Source of the DNA: Paraescarpia echinospica | Taxonomy: Eukaryota; Annelida; Polychaeta; Sabellida; Siboglinidae | Length of the DNA: 64,000 nucleotides | NCBI GenBank assembly: GCA_020002185.1 | Contig: CM034544.1 | Span: forward strand, 4,276,632-4,340,631 | Direction of reading: 5' to 3' | Shown here: one piece after another, positions 42,895 to 51,947 of the stretch | Layout of the letters: each line of letters opens with the position of its first letter | Position numbering within the stretch: position 1 is the stretch's first letter | Program-made: the position numbers and the translations under genes | Notes under the pieces: model-generated | What the model saw: the letters and a program-made list of their open reading frames with translations, nothing else | What the model was told of the DNA's origin: nothing | The model's database searches: none

Positions 42895-43715
42895 ATCCAA
42901 GTGGAAGGTACGGTACGCATCACTCCACGGAAACTGCGCTAGTTCTGGTACATAATGACATCCTCGAGGCGCTAGACCGGCGGTATGGAGTCATCCTGGT
43001 TCTACTTGACATGTCGGCCGCCTTCGACACAGTTGACCATGAAATTCTACTCAGCCGATTAGAACAACACTTCGGAATGGCTGGTTCCGCGCTGGCATGG
43101 GTGTGATCATATCCAACCGACAGGTCGCAGTCAGTAAATATACCAGGTGGCGCTTCCAGCAAAACCAGCGTCGCTTGTGGCGTCCCTCAAGGATCGGTGC
43201 TGGGGCCTCTGTTGTTTTCTGCGTACACAGCACCTATCGGTGATTTCATCGGAAGACACAACCTGGGCTTCCACCTCTACGCGGACGATACCCAGCTATA
43301 CATCAAATGCTAGATGTCCGAAACCAACAGAATGTTGTATCTACGCCGAATTGAGCACTGCATCAACGACGTCCGCGTGTGGATGGTTGATAATCGACAA
43401 AAGATGAATGAGAACATAACGGTCGCACTTGTGTTAGCATCACGAAACAATCAAGCGAAACACAACATTACCGTGATCAAAATTGGCGACTGCGACTTAA
43501 CGCCAAGTCCTATTGCCAGAGACATTGGCGTTGTATTCGACTCGGAAATGTCGATGGTCAGTCATGTAAAACACAAGTGCTGCGTAGCCTACTATCATCT
43601 GAGGAACATTGCGTTGATCCGATCGTGCCTAACACAGAAAGCCGCAATCCGTCTTATGTACTCTCTTGTTATGTATGTAAGTATGCATGTATGTATGTAT
43701 GTATGTATGTAGGTA
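42895..43715 (+). mobile_element. CR1-like LINE RT pseudogene
   Basis: RT blocks appear across frames: [40 protein letters not shown], a stop after [22 protein letters not shown], and [14 protein letters not shown] followed by TAG. Then comes NDVRVWMVDNRQKMN and a block ending IGDCDLTPSPIARDIGVVFD. At least two nonsense codons and one phase change kill it. It ends in a (TATG)n run at about 43,679-43,712, a plausible LINE tail. It abuts the Polinton-like block. Confidence 0.82.
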
Positions 43716-43793
43716 GGGAATAATAAAGAGTGAACGAGTGCACGTTTTCATCGTCTTTTATTTTTACTACTAAGCGAAGCGAAAGCGATACAT

Positions 43794-44243
43794 TCAACGC
43801 GGTTTTAGCCAGTCGAATACGAGACAGTCGTTGGCCACCCTATCGGGGCCAAACAGGCGCTGGATAGTCCTTAGCGGCATGCCGCGGCATCGGATGAGCA
43901 GGTAGACGACGCAGTATTGGCCGCACACGTTAGATACCCCGCTCTGCAGTCTCTTATCGTTGTACGTCCAAGAGTAGTATTTACGGCACAGGAAGGCGCG
44001 GAAGTCGGCGTGCAGCGGCGGCAGTCCGTACGAGTCGAAGTAGTCGCCTTGCCGGTTGGCGTCCACGTAGACGGCCACCTAGTGTTCCCCCGGCTCGTCA
44101 CCGTCGTCGGTGTTGCACACGAAGGCCGCCGGGTAAGCGTTAAGCCGCCTTCTCGGTAGCTCGTCTTTAGGCAGCACGCCGAGGGCGACGTTTTTAGTGT
44201 ACGCGTCGATCTCCAGGCGGCGCATGAGCTGTAACGTGTCCAT
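43794..44243 (-). pseudogene. PRO: adenain-like cysteine protease (Polinton PRO)
   Basis: About 149 codons begin at ATG (44,241-44,243, MDTLQLMRRLEIDAY), matching the short family length. Adenain-type proteases cleave capsid precursor proteins during virion maturation. The catalytic His sits in DEPGEH, the acidic residue in DYFDSYGLPP, and Gln and Cys in SNVCGQYCVVYLL. Directly after the catalytic His the family has Trp; here the codon is TAG (44,079-44,081), a single-base change from TGG. It ends with FDWLKPR. It is the last gene of the block. Confidence 0.82.
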
Positions 44244-44248
44244 GCCGC

Positions 44249-45432
44249 TCAGTAGTCGTACACGACGTTGCGGTTTCTGTCGATCTCCAGCACCGTCTCG
44301 AACTCGCCGTACACGATGACGTTCACAGTCCGCGCCAGTGCCGCTGCGAAGTGCACCTCCACGCGCAGGTTACCCTTGCGCCCGACGTTGAAGTGTCGCC
44401 GTCGCAACCGTCCGGCGACAGGTCGAAGCCGAAGACGGTGTAGCCGGCGCCCAAATCGGCGCGCGTCAGGTCGTTGCCCTCGTTGTACGCCTTCCCTGTC
44501 GCCGCGAAGAGGTTCAGATAGCTTCTGACGTAATGCGCCGTCGCGAAGTTCGGCTGCAGCGGCTAGCTCGGCACCTGACGTCCGTCGACGCAGAGGGCGA
44601 GGAAGTTTATGCCGTTTTGCTTCGCGTTAAACGGGTTTTTATTATAGGTCCCGTTATAGGCATCGTAGTCGATCAGGCACAGGAACACGCGTTTCGGCAA
44701 CATCCCCAGGTAGACGTTCTCGTGAGTGTGAGACATGGTACCCTGCGGTATCGAGAACACCTTGCAGTCGACTCGACGTAGCGGGTATTTGGCCGTCCGC
44801 TTCGTCAACGCTGTGATGTGACCGAGCTGGACGACCGGGTTCACCTTGGCTTTTCGCGCTTGTAGAAAGGTCTCCGTCAGCACGATTTTGAACCCCGGGT
44901 TGGCGCCCGTCGCCATGAGCGCGAAGGCGTCCTTGCTTCGTACCAGCCGCATCTTTACGTCGACCCCGTTCAGCAGGGACCGGTCTTGCATGAACACTTC
45001 AGCGTGCACGCGTCCCAACAGTTCCACCTCGCGACTGTTCCGGATGTAGGCGCGCCGATGTGCGTACCCCGCGTTATCGTCCCCGACCGCCTCCATGTGC
45101 CCGTTGGTGTCCTTACACCACAAGTTGCCCTCGAGCTGGGTCTTATTGGCTTCGGCGCCGTAGCTCAACAAGGTTTCGATGTAGGCCCGATACGGATACG
45201 TGTTGGTCGACGGGGTCACGAGCGTGCCGTTCAGCGCCACGTCGATTTGACTGAACAGCGAGTACAGAAAGTTGTTGACCGGTCCCACGGGACTGTCATC
45301 TAGGAGATCGGTGCCGTCCCTCACCACTTTGAATCGCACGTACAGTCTAACGCTCGCCAGGTCCAGGTAGTCGTCTCCCGCACCCGGAACGAGAAACTCG
45401 ACAGGACCGCCCGCGTCGATCGCCGTGGCCAC
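44249..45432 (-). pseudogene. capsid-type protein (F54H12.2-like family)
   Basis: About 393 codons. The N-terminal part (45,432-44,566) contains FLVPGAGDDYLDLASVRLYV, PVGPVNNFLYSLFSQIDVAL and TYPYRAYIETLLSYG. A stop follows QVPS (44,563). In the same or shifted phase come FATAHYVRSYLNLFAATGKA and GYTVFGFDLSPDG, then after a frameshift a tail ending EIDRNRNVVYDY at 44,249. The order and motifs match the 'F54H12.2-like' proteins common in animal Polintons, thought to be virion structural proteins. The first codon is GTG where ATG is expected, preceded by a stop. Confidence 0.75.
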
Positions 45433-45622
45433 GCGTCAGATTGTATATACTGACCACGATGACCGTGTAGAGGACGACGATCTGACACAGGAAAACGATT
45501 TCGGCTTTGGGACACTCGTTACCGCAGATACGCCACGGAGCGTGTTCGTCGTCGCCGGTTACGTCGATAACCTCGTTGGTGGCGTCGGTAGCGTCAATTG
45601 GTGTCGCCTCTTCGGTCGTCAT
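45347..45622 (-). CDS. small single-pass membrane protein of the Polinton block
   Basis: An acidic N-terminus (TEEATPIDATDATNEVIDV) is followed by CPKAEIVFLCQIVVLYTVIV and VSIYNLTRG, one clear transmembrane helix. The last part is probably shifted in frame. Small proteins with a 'K-x-EIV...' helix are usually encoded next to the capsid-like gene in animal Polintons; the role is unknown. Its 3' end overlaps the capsid-like gene. Confidence 0.55.
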   Translation of the reverse strand: MTTEEATPIDATDATNEVIDVTGDDEHAPWRICGNECPKAEIVFLCQIVVLYTVIVVSIYNLTRGHGDRRGRSCRVSRSGCGRRLPGPGER

Positions 45623-45639
45623 CGCGCGACTGCGGTTCG

Positions 45640-45835
45640 GAGATACCGCACCCTCCCTTTATCAGATGTTCCAAGAAGCCGAGGTCCGCCTCTAGGTACC
45701 GGCACGTTTTGTGAAGTCGCACGCACCACGCGTGTCGATTCCAACGACCCGTTTTGTGAAGTCGCGCGCACCCCGTGTGTCGGACCCAAAGCTGCGCTTC
45801 GTAGGGTCTACCCATAACTGACGAGGTGGGCGCTG
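45640..45835. promoter_or_regulatory. intergenic spacer with duplicated 40-bp motif
   Basis: This is the longest noncoding gap in the Polinton block. It holds two copies of cgttttgtgaagtcgc followed by cgcaccacg / cgcacccc, about 46 bp apart. It lies upstream of the membrane/capsid/protease genes and downstream of the integrase, so it may hold the promoter of the late-type genes. Function is inferred from position only. Confidence 0.35.
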
Positions 45836-45840
45836 TGCGC

Positions 45841-46937
45841 CTATCCTTTATACGTCACGAGCGCCTTGGCGTCGATCCTGCTGTTGAAGGAAGTCGGATA
45901 ACCGCACCATTTCACGAGCGCCTCCGCGCCACCACCCTTACGCCGTCGTCGTTGTAGAACCGCCTCCACGCGATACAGTTTATCCTGCTCGTAGAAGGTA
46001 CCGTCTATTACCGTTCCGGCATCGTCCGTCAATCGGTAAACAGGAGGGTAGGATGGGTGCGTTTCTACGACGTTGAAGAGCTCTTCGCTCCAGTTTGCCA
46101 TGTACCCCTTCTTGAACCGGCCCTTCGCCTTGCTGATGCGTACGCGATCTCCCTCTCGCAGTTTCGGCTTGCCTCGGCCACCATCACCCCCTTACAGCCG
46201 CTGCCACACGGTCTCCTGGTTCGAGGCGTTAACACGAGCCGGCGCCGTAGCGATACTTCGATGGTAGGTGTTGTTGTACGATCGCACCTAGTCCGGCAAC
46301 GCCTCCACGTACATCAACGCTTGACGCGTCGTGAAGTACCTCCACATGCGGGTCTTTAGCGTGCGGTTGAACCTTTCCACGACACTCGCTTTGGTCTCCT
46401 CGTTGTGCGTCACAAAGTGGTGGACGCCGTGCTCTTTCAAGAGTTTCTGAAAGGGGCTGTTGAGAAACTCCGTGCACTTGTCGGTCTGTAGGGCGTTCGG
46501 CGGTTGCTGCTGCAGCAAGCCCTCGAAGGCCGTAACGAGCGCCGGACCGGTTTTACTCTTCTACGGAACGCACCACGCCCGCTTCTAAAAGACGTCTATG
46601 ACCGTCAATAGGAACGTCGTCCCTTCGTTGTGTTTTTTAGGTTAGCTAGGTCGACGAGGTCGGCTTGCCACTGCTGGTTTCGACCGCCCACGATAAGGCA
46701 GCGCTGTTTGAAACGCCGTTTGATCGGCTTGTGAAGGGTATAGGCGTCGTGTTCCGACAAAAACTGCTTGACGGTCGGTTTCGGTACTAGAGTCGCTCGG
46801 TGTAACGCGTCGACGCCGCCGTAACTGCCCACCGGTGTCGGGTCGAAGTAGGCACGTTTCAGTAGGTTCCGTTGAGGGCGAGACTTCCGTTGAGGGCGAA
46901 GCTTTCGTTGCGTACCACGACGCCTCCGGGACACCAT
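45841..46937 (-). pseudogene. INT: Polinton DDE integrase with C-terminal chromodomain
   Basis: It begins MVSRRRRGTQ, then LLKRAYFDPTPVGSYGGVDA and KQFLSEHDAYTLHKPIKRRF. Catalytic residues: first Asp in QWQADLVDL, second in LQTDKCTEFL, Glu in VVERFNRTLKTRMW, consistent with a retroviral-type integrase that inserts the element. The C-terminal part has YRVEAVLQRRRRKG and EALVKWCGYPTSFNSRID, a chromodomain that probably targets chromatin. Disruptions include a frameshift after NTTKG, TAGs at DVF* and CVP*, and stops at LPD* and QRL*. The N-terminal RKLRPQRKSRPQR is a small duplication. Confidence 0.85.
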
Positions 46938-47041
46938 GGAGCTGATGACCGACTTGCGGATGTTAATAACATAAAGAGATATAAAGCGACTAGCGCGGCT
47001 ACGATGATGCCGACGACGACTACCGTTCTGTGTCGCCCCAT
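46859..47041 (-). CDS. small membrane-protein ORF overlapping the integrase start
   Basis: It begins MGRHRTVVVV and continues IIVAALVALYLFMLLTSAS, a strong transmembrane helix, then a short Gly/Ser-rich tail. It overlaps the first 80 bases of the integrase in another frame. It could be a genuine small element protein or a chance reading; the hydrophobic run favours the former. Confidence 0.35.
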   Translation of the reverse strand: MGRHRTVVVVGIIVAALVALYLFMLLTSASRSSAPWCPGGVVVRNESFALNGSLALNGTY

Positions 47042-47099
47042 ACTGTCTTCTGAACCAACAGAGCGTTTCACACCTCTTTAATATGGCTCCCACGCGCGC

Positions 47100-47354
47100 T
47101 CTAGAGACTTAGCGCGACGCTTGGTCGGCTGCTGTCGTTGCTGCTGCTGTATGTACGCTCGACACTGACCGTTACCGACGAGCTCCATAGGAACGTTCAG
47201 ACGCCCCATGCGGTCCACGAATGCTTCCCACCCTACCGGAGCGTTCGCCTTCCTCCTGTTCGCCTTCCTCCTGTTTCTGTTGCTGTGAGAGTAACGGAAG
47301 GAGACTCTCCACCAACCGGGGATCTACCAACGCCATCTTCTTCGCGTGTTCCAT
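47100..47354 (-). CDS. small charged ORF of the Polinton block (decayed end)
   Basis: It starts MEHAKKMALVDPRLVESLL and continues through a Gln/Glu-rich run (47,240-47,300). Its ATG overlaps the stop of the upstream pX-like gene as TGATG. The frame closes at 47,172 and the remaining part may lie in another frame down to about 47,100. A small ORF with a KKM-LV start at this place recurs in animal Polintons; the role is unknown. Confidence 0.45.
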
Positions 47355-47755
47355 CAACCTATAACGTGTCTGAGGAGCGGTAGAAGGACGGAGCTCGCCA
47401 ACGGGGCTAGCAGGGCTGTCAGAAACCCGCCTGCGCCCGTTTGCAGAACCGCCCGCTTCTCTTTGACGGGTACTTTTTCCGACGTTAGCTTACGCAGATG
47501 TCTCTTGTACTTTGCCAGTACTGTTTTCTGCTTCGTTGACAATTTCACGTTCCTTTTCAGAATGTTGTACGCGCAGTCGCACAAACTACAGATGAGGTCA
47601 GCGTCTACGTTGGCGAGTATGGATTTTCTCAGCTTTATATTCTTGTGTCTATTCAACATCTGCAGGCACAGGATGTGCCTCTTCACGCGCGCTGTCATCC
47701 TGACGACGAATGGCGACCGCTGCGACGCGCGCCCCGTTTTATACTCTCGGTACAT
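47354..47755 (-). CDS. basic pX-like virion protein candidate
   Basis: 133 codons from ATG at 47,755. The middle reads KLRKSILANVDADLICSLCD and CAYNILKRNVKLSTKQKTVL. The C-terminus is amphipathic and Gly/Ala/Leu-rich (GAGGFLTALLAPLASSVLLP). The layout of a helical, Cys-containing core, a basic segment and a membrane-active-looking tail is that of the pX-like proteins of Polintons and adintoviruses. It overlaps the ATPase end by 17 nt and appears intact. Confidence 0.6.
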   Translation of the reverse strand: MYREYKTGRASQRSPFVVRMTARVKRHILCLQMLNRHKNIKLRKSILANVDADLICSLCDCAYNILKRNVKLSTKQKTVLAKYKRHLRKLTSEKVPVKEKRAVLQTGAGGFLTALLAPLASSVLLPLLRHVIG

Positions 47756-48362
47756 AGACGTACTGAACGCGATCGTCAGGAAAGAAATTCGTGCGCAGGC
47801 GCCCTATCTCCGGCGTTTCCTGTTTCAGGTCCACCAAAAGATAACCGTAGGCTTCTGACGTGGCGTCTTTGAAGGCTTCCATCATGTATTTGATTCCACC
47901 CGGATACATCTGTTTCGCCAGGTGACCCACTTGGCCCGCATTCCGGGGACTCTTGAACAGCACCATGTATTGCGCATTTAGGCTGATGGTTCGGTTTTCT
48001 TTCCCTTTCGGAAACAGATTCTGCAAAAGCTGCAAGACGGACGTGTTGTAGTGGTGACTTTTTTTAGTGAACAAGGTCGTGACCCGCCCGTCCGTTTCTT
48101 CCATAAGGTCATCGAGTACAAGGAGCGTCCTCGTTTTCGCGTCTAAGATCTTCGGATCCGGCAAACCGTCTACAAACTCTACGTCGCTCGTCATAGAGGC
48201 GTAGGCGGTTTGCCACTGACCGTAACACCACAGGATCTTCTCCGGAGGCGGTTCGATTATAGACGAGGCGAAATGCAGGAGACGACTGACGAAAGTGGTC
48301 TTGCCGCACCCCGTAGGGCCGGCTACTATACACATAAAAGGGTGCTTCAACGACGTGTCCAT
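47739..48362 (-). CDS. ATP: A32-like genome-packaging ATPase
   Basis: 207 codons from ATG at 48,362 (MDTSLKHPFMCIVAGP). Walker A is GPTGCGKTTF at residues 15-24 and Walker B is RTLLVLDDLMEE at about 78-89. Later motifs include TISLNAQYMVLFKSPRNAGQ, the sensor-like Asn region of FtsK/HerA-type packaging motors. The length and motifs match Polinton ATPases that pump DNA into capsids. No stop or frameshift is seen, so this is the best-preserved gene of the block. Confidence 0.88.
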   Translation of the reverse strand: MDTSLKHPFMCIVAGPTGCGKTTFVSRLLHFASSIIEPPPEKILWCYGQWQTAYASMTSDVEFVDGLPDPKILDAKTRTLLVLDDLMEETDGRVTTLFTKKSHHYNTSVLQLLQNLFPKGKENRTISLNAQYMVLFKSPRNAGQVGHLAKQMYPGGIKYMMEAFKDATSEAYGYLLVDLKQETPEIGRLRTNFFPDDRVQYVYVPRV

Positions 48363-48399
48363 ATGGCCGACTAGCGTCCTGGAGACGGGTGAGGTCGTT

Positions 48400-48910
48400 T
48401 TATTCGTTTCTTCTGTATACCGAGCGCACCTCCATCAACAGCTTCCCGAGCGTGTTTTGACCTTCTCTATCCACGTACCCGGGACCCCAAAAACCCTCTT
48501 TTGACAGCACCCACTCCACCAGTTCTACGTCCCCGATAGCCAACAGGCCGTCTCTCAACCTTTTCGACGCTCCGAACTTGACCATCAACAGAGCAATCAT
48601 ACATTCGACCCTAACGGAGTCCCACTCCTCACCCGTTCTCATCTTCTTGATAGTGTAGCTTCTTCGCTTCGCTTCGCCACCAAGGCCGACCACGCCTCTT
48701 TGATATACTCCGCACTTTCTTCGTCTTCGTTAGACATGGCCTTTCTAAATTGGTAGGCGTGCTCGATCGATCTGAACACCCGGCCGTACGCCTCGATTCG
48801 GCACGGGTAGAAGTTCGACAGGAAGAAGGCCGATCCACCGAATAGCATAGCCATGTCTACTTTACTGTCTTTGGCAACTGATTTACCCACTTGTGCAGCT
48901 CTTTCTCCAT
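48400..48910 (-). pseudogene. NADAR-domain (YbiA/RibX-like) protein, frameshifted
   Basis: The first half (48,890-48,660) has AFFLSNFYPCRIEAYGRVFR and SIEHAYQFRKAM; the Glu of S-x-EHAYQ is the conserved active-site residue of NADAR domains. After a gcgaa repeat the frame shifts and the second half (48,690-48,400) has GEEWDSVRVECMIALLMVKF and then VEWVLSKEGFWGPGY and NTLGKLLMEVRSVY, the conserved 'YWG.G...G.N.LG.LLM..R' end. NADAR proteins are N-glycosidases acting on ADP-ribose-type N-glycosidic bonds (YbiA in riboflavin intermediate damage; others on ADP-ribosylated guanine). An ATG at 48,910 in another frame may be the original start. It is first in the block, with a TATA box about 45 bp upstream. 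Confidence 0.82.
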
Positions 48911-48950
48911 CGACAGCCTCGTCGCTTTAAGAGGGTATCGACCTTACCTA

Positions 48951-49130
48951 CGCTATATATACCACGCACGTCACAAGAGGTCAGCACACACACAAAATTA
49001 CTTCTAAGGTCAAGGTCAAGGCCACTGACATGGTCAAGGTCAGTAGTCAAGGTCAGTGGTCAGCTATTTAACTGACCAACCTACGGTATATATACTTCGC
49101 ACGTCACAAGAGGTCAGCACTGTAGTTAAC
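48951..49130 (-). promoter_or_regulatory. duplicated TATA plus AGGTCA-rich upstream region
   Basis: A segment of about 40 bp, ctatatatacc followed by gcacgtcacaagaggtcagc, occurs at 48,952 and again, slightly changed, at 49,085, spaced 133 bp apart. Between and within them AGGTCA occurs six times, three as tcaaggtca, the extended half-site for monomeric nuclear receptors of the FTZ-F1/ERR type. Position upstream of the first minus-strand gene suggests a promoter. Factor binding is inference from motif only. Confidence 0.5.
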
Positions 49131-49139
49131 ATGACACAG

Positions 49140-51345
49140 GGAAACTCCTATTCCAGCTTGGAATACCTGCTCCAAAATCCTTTGATGTTCCTTCGATATT
49201 TTCTTCCAATGGATAGTCAAACAAACTTGTATACTACTGACGGGTAACTCGTTGAATGATCTTAGTGTATACGGCACATTTCGAGTATTTGGTTTGTGGT
49301 CACTACCCTTCATTCTAGCGAAATACGTTTTACAATTCATTGCGTCTATCATGCAGCGTTGGAAAGTTTACCATCTCCAGAATATCCTCGTACACACAAC
49401 CAGGAAATATAGTTTTGAGACACCTTTTTTAATTATCTCGATGTTGTCCGATAAGTATTTAGGCAAGTTCGTGTGCCATACCGGGCAGGCATATTCAACT
49501 ACTGGTCTAATCACAGATACATATATCCTAACCAAGTCATTTTGGTTGATACCAGCACGCTTCAACTGATAGATCATATACACTCTCTTTCTTGTCTTTG
49601 ATACTATTTCATCTTAAATCCGATGATATAGTTACGCCGAGAACTTTTGCTTGAGTAACTCTCTCTATATCTGTCCCATTTATATCAATATACGGCAGAG
49701 ATTCTACAAATGTTCTATCTTTACCGAAACATATAACCATTTCTTTTGTCTTAATCGTGTTGATGCGCATGTCATTATTACTAGACCGTCGCTCAATAAT
49801 GTTGGCAGAATCCTGTATAACATTGATCATACATTGATTGCATATTTCAAATATGGTGCAATCGTCAACATATTTAAACATAGGACAAGATGTTTGCAAG
49901 TCATTGATATGAACCACAAAGTGTTTTGGTCCTGACAAAGTTCCCTGGGGAACGCCCACATTAGGGTAGCCTGGCTTTGACACCACGTCGCCGATTTTTA
50001 CTCTCTGTTCGCGGTCTAGTAGAAACGCTGCCATCCATCGGATCAAGTGTGGTGGTACTTCCATTGCAATCAGTTTCTGTATTCGTATATCGTGGTTAAT
50101 TAGATCAAATGCTTTGCTGTAGTCGAGAAATAGCATTCTTACAAAATAGCCCTTTACATCGGTGGTTTCGTACCATTTGTGAAACATTCCAACAAGAGCG
50201 TCCATGGTACCAGTCCCTAACATACCTCCAAACTGCTTGTCGTCTATTCGTGGTTTAACATAAACATCGACCCACTTTAGCACTAGAGATTTTAAAACAT
50301 TACCCAGAATTGGTGTAAGCGATATAGGTCTAATGTAATTTTCAACTGTCACTGGAGGGTGTTTCTTCGACAACGGAATAACGGTTGCTGATTTCCACAA
50401 TGTTAGCAATACACCTTCACTGAGCGAGCTGTTGAATATTACAGTGACCGATGCCGCAAGAAGGTGCGAACAGTTTTTCAAAGCCAATGGTGGTATATTG
50501 TCCGGACCCGTGGCTTTGTTCACTTTGACCTTACTAAGTGCCAACTCAGTGTCAGTCACGCTGATGGTGAATTCAGCTGGCAGTGGTTCCTTAATGTCAA
50601 AGATCGGGTGGGAAGTCTGCAGTCTCGGTAAGTCTTCACTCACCGACACGAGGAACGCATTCGTGGAGTTGACTAAGCTGACTAAATCTCCACCAGTAAT
50701 TTTATTTGCCAGCCCCAGCATGTCGTTGCGACTGCCAGATGCGTTTCCCATGAGTGACTTCATGTGCTTCCACCAGTCGCGTGACGATGTTTCCTCAATT
50801 GATGCTATTTTAGATTGATAGAACTGGTGTCGTAATTTAGGTGCTGTGCGATTCACTAAATTCCGGAGTTTATTGGCCCGTTACATGTCACTTGCCTTGC
50901 GAGCACGTTGCCTCTGTCTAATGAGGTGTCGGAATCCATCTGTGAACCACGGTTTTTATGTGCTGTGACGTGACACAGTCTTGTACGAAGAGATTACATT
51001 GTTCCTCGCACGTAGGCAATGTGTACATATACTCCCATCTGGTCTGTGACAGAGCCGAAGTGAACAATGCTCGTTCGTTGTTACCCATTTGCCCGGTAAC
51101 GGTGTACTGGACCATGCACGTGTCAAGTGTTGGGAACCACGGTGGCACGAGTAAGACCACCTGATCTGATGTTCCCAATTCATCAAGCACTGTCGGATGG
51201 TTGTCTGTTCCATGAGAATGAAGCAGCCAGGGTTGGTAATTATCAGCACTAAGTTTGCTAAACAAGTTGCGATTGGTGTCACTGCAATCAGCAGTGTGGG
51301 AATCAGCCAATTTCAAGGTACTTCCGAGTTGGGACACATTTGTGC
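49140..51345 (-). mobile_element. LINE with RT domain, 5'-truncated in the endonuclease
   Basis: A long minus-strand frame (50,856-49,609) contains KVNKATGPDNIPPLALKNCS, MLFLDYSKAFDLINHDI, GVPQGTLSGPKHFVVHIND and FKYVDDCTIFEIC; YVDD is the catalytic loop. A frameshift then leads to YQLKRAGINQNDLVRIYVSV and RPVVEYACPVWHTNLPKYLS, and a third segment ends at about 49,140. Upstream, 51,337-50,918 holds what looks like the end of the EEP endonuclase (LGTSDQVVLLVP). It separates the Polinton block from the Harbinger remnant and is inactive. Confidence 0.85.
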
Positions 51346-51947
51346 AATGCGTGCCAGTAATCGGTTTTTTTTATAACTTGAATGATTTGTTTACAATTTG
51401 AACATTTTGTGGGCGCAACATTAAAATTGCAAGAACTTTTACGCTTATTCAACACAAGTTTGGCGAACTGTGTGGAACACATAACCTCATTTTACTTTAC
51501 TGAGATCATAATTCATACCGAAGACAACTAACCTAATGATGATGGGGACTTGATGCAGAAAATCAATATCCATCAAGTGCTGCAGTGATTGATTTAATTT
51601 AATGCAAACTCTTTATGGAGCGACTATTATTTACTAAGGTTTTTGGCAAGAGGAATCAGGGAACATACGTGTTTGAAAACCAACAAAACACACACATCTC
51701 TGTACTGGAATGTGACCCATCCTGAAATAATATAAAACATTATCCCCCCATTTTTGTACGTGTATAAATTAATGTCAAACACATGATGTGCACAGAAAAA
51801 TCCTGTGCATTGAACACTTAGCGTACCCTGGATTCCTCCAACCCTGGTAAAATATGACCACTCCCTTACTTGTGACTAGTAAATTAATTAATTCGCACAC
51901 AGTTTTGTGCAAGTGCAGGTTACTATTTTATGACATATTCCCTACAG
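51346..51947. other. no gene; left part of the Harbinger remnant expected here
   Basis: AT-rich sequence ending in an acceptor (attccctacag). The N-terminal exon expected for the transposase was not found, and the neighbouring LINE insertion may have removed it. Confidence 0.4.

Larger units (their letters stand above)
43794..49130 (-). mobile_element. compact Polinton/Maverick-like element, gene block without polymerase B
   Basis: Seven to nine minus-strand genes stand in 5.3 kb with little spacing and stop/start overlaps, in coding order NADAR, A32-type ATPase, pX-like, small ORF, integrase, membrane protein, capsid-like protein, adenain-type protease. Integrase, ATPase, protease and capsid together define the Polinton/adintovirus gene set. 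The block is visibly richer in GC and CpG than its flanks. No terminal inverted repeats or protein-primed polymerase (YxDTDS-like motifs) were found. Most genes carry stops or frameshifts, so this copy is dead. The right limit is uncertain (48,950-49,130). Confidence 0.85.

Noticed and set aside
45594..45815. Minus-strand ORF in the spacer of the Polinton block
   Set aside because: It reads through a duplicated 40-bp motif with no similarity to element proteins; more likely regulatory spacer.
43794..49130. Protein-primed DNA polymerase B in the Polinton block
   Set aside because: No polymerase motifs were found in either strand; all of the space is taken by other genes.
49252..49569. Plus-strand ORFs over the LINE at 49-51 kb
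   Set aside because: They are antisense shadows of the reverse transcriptase coding region.
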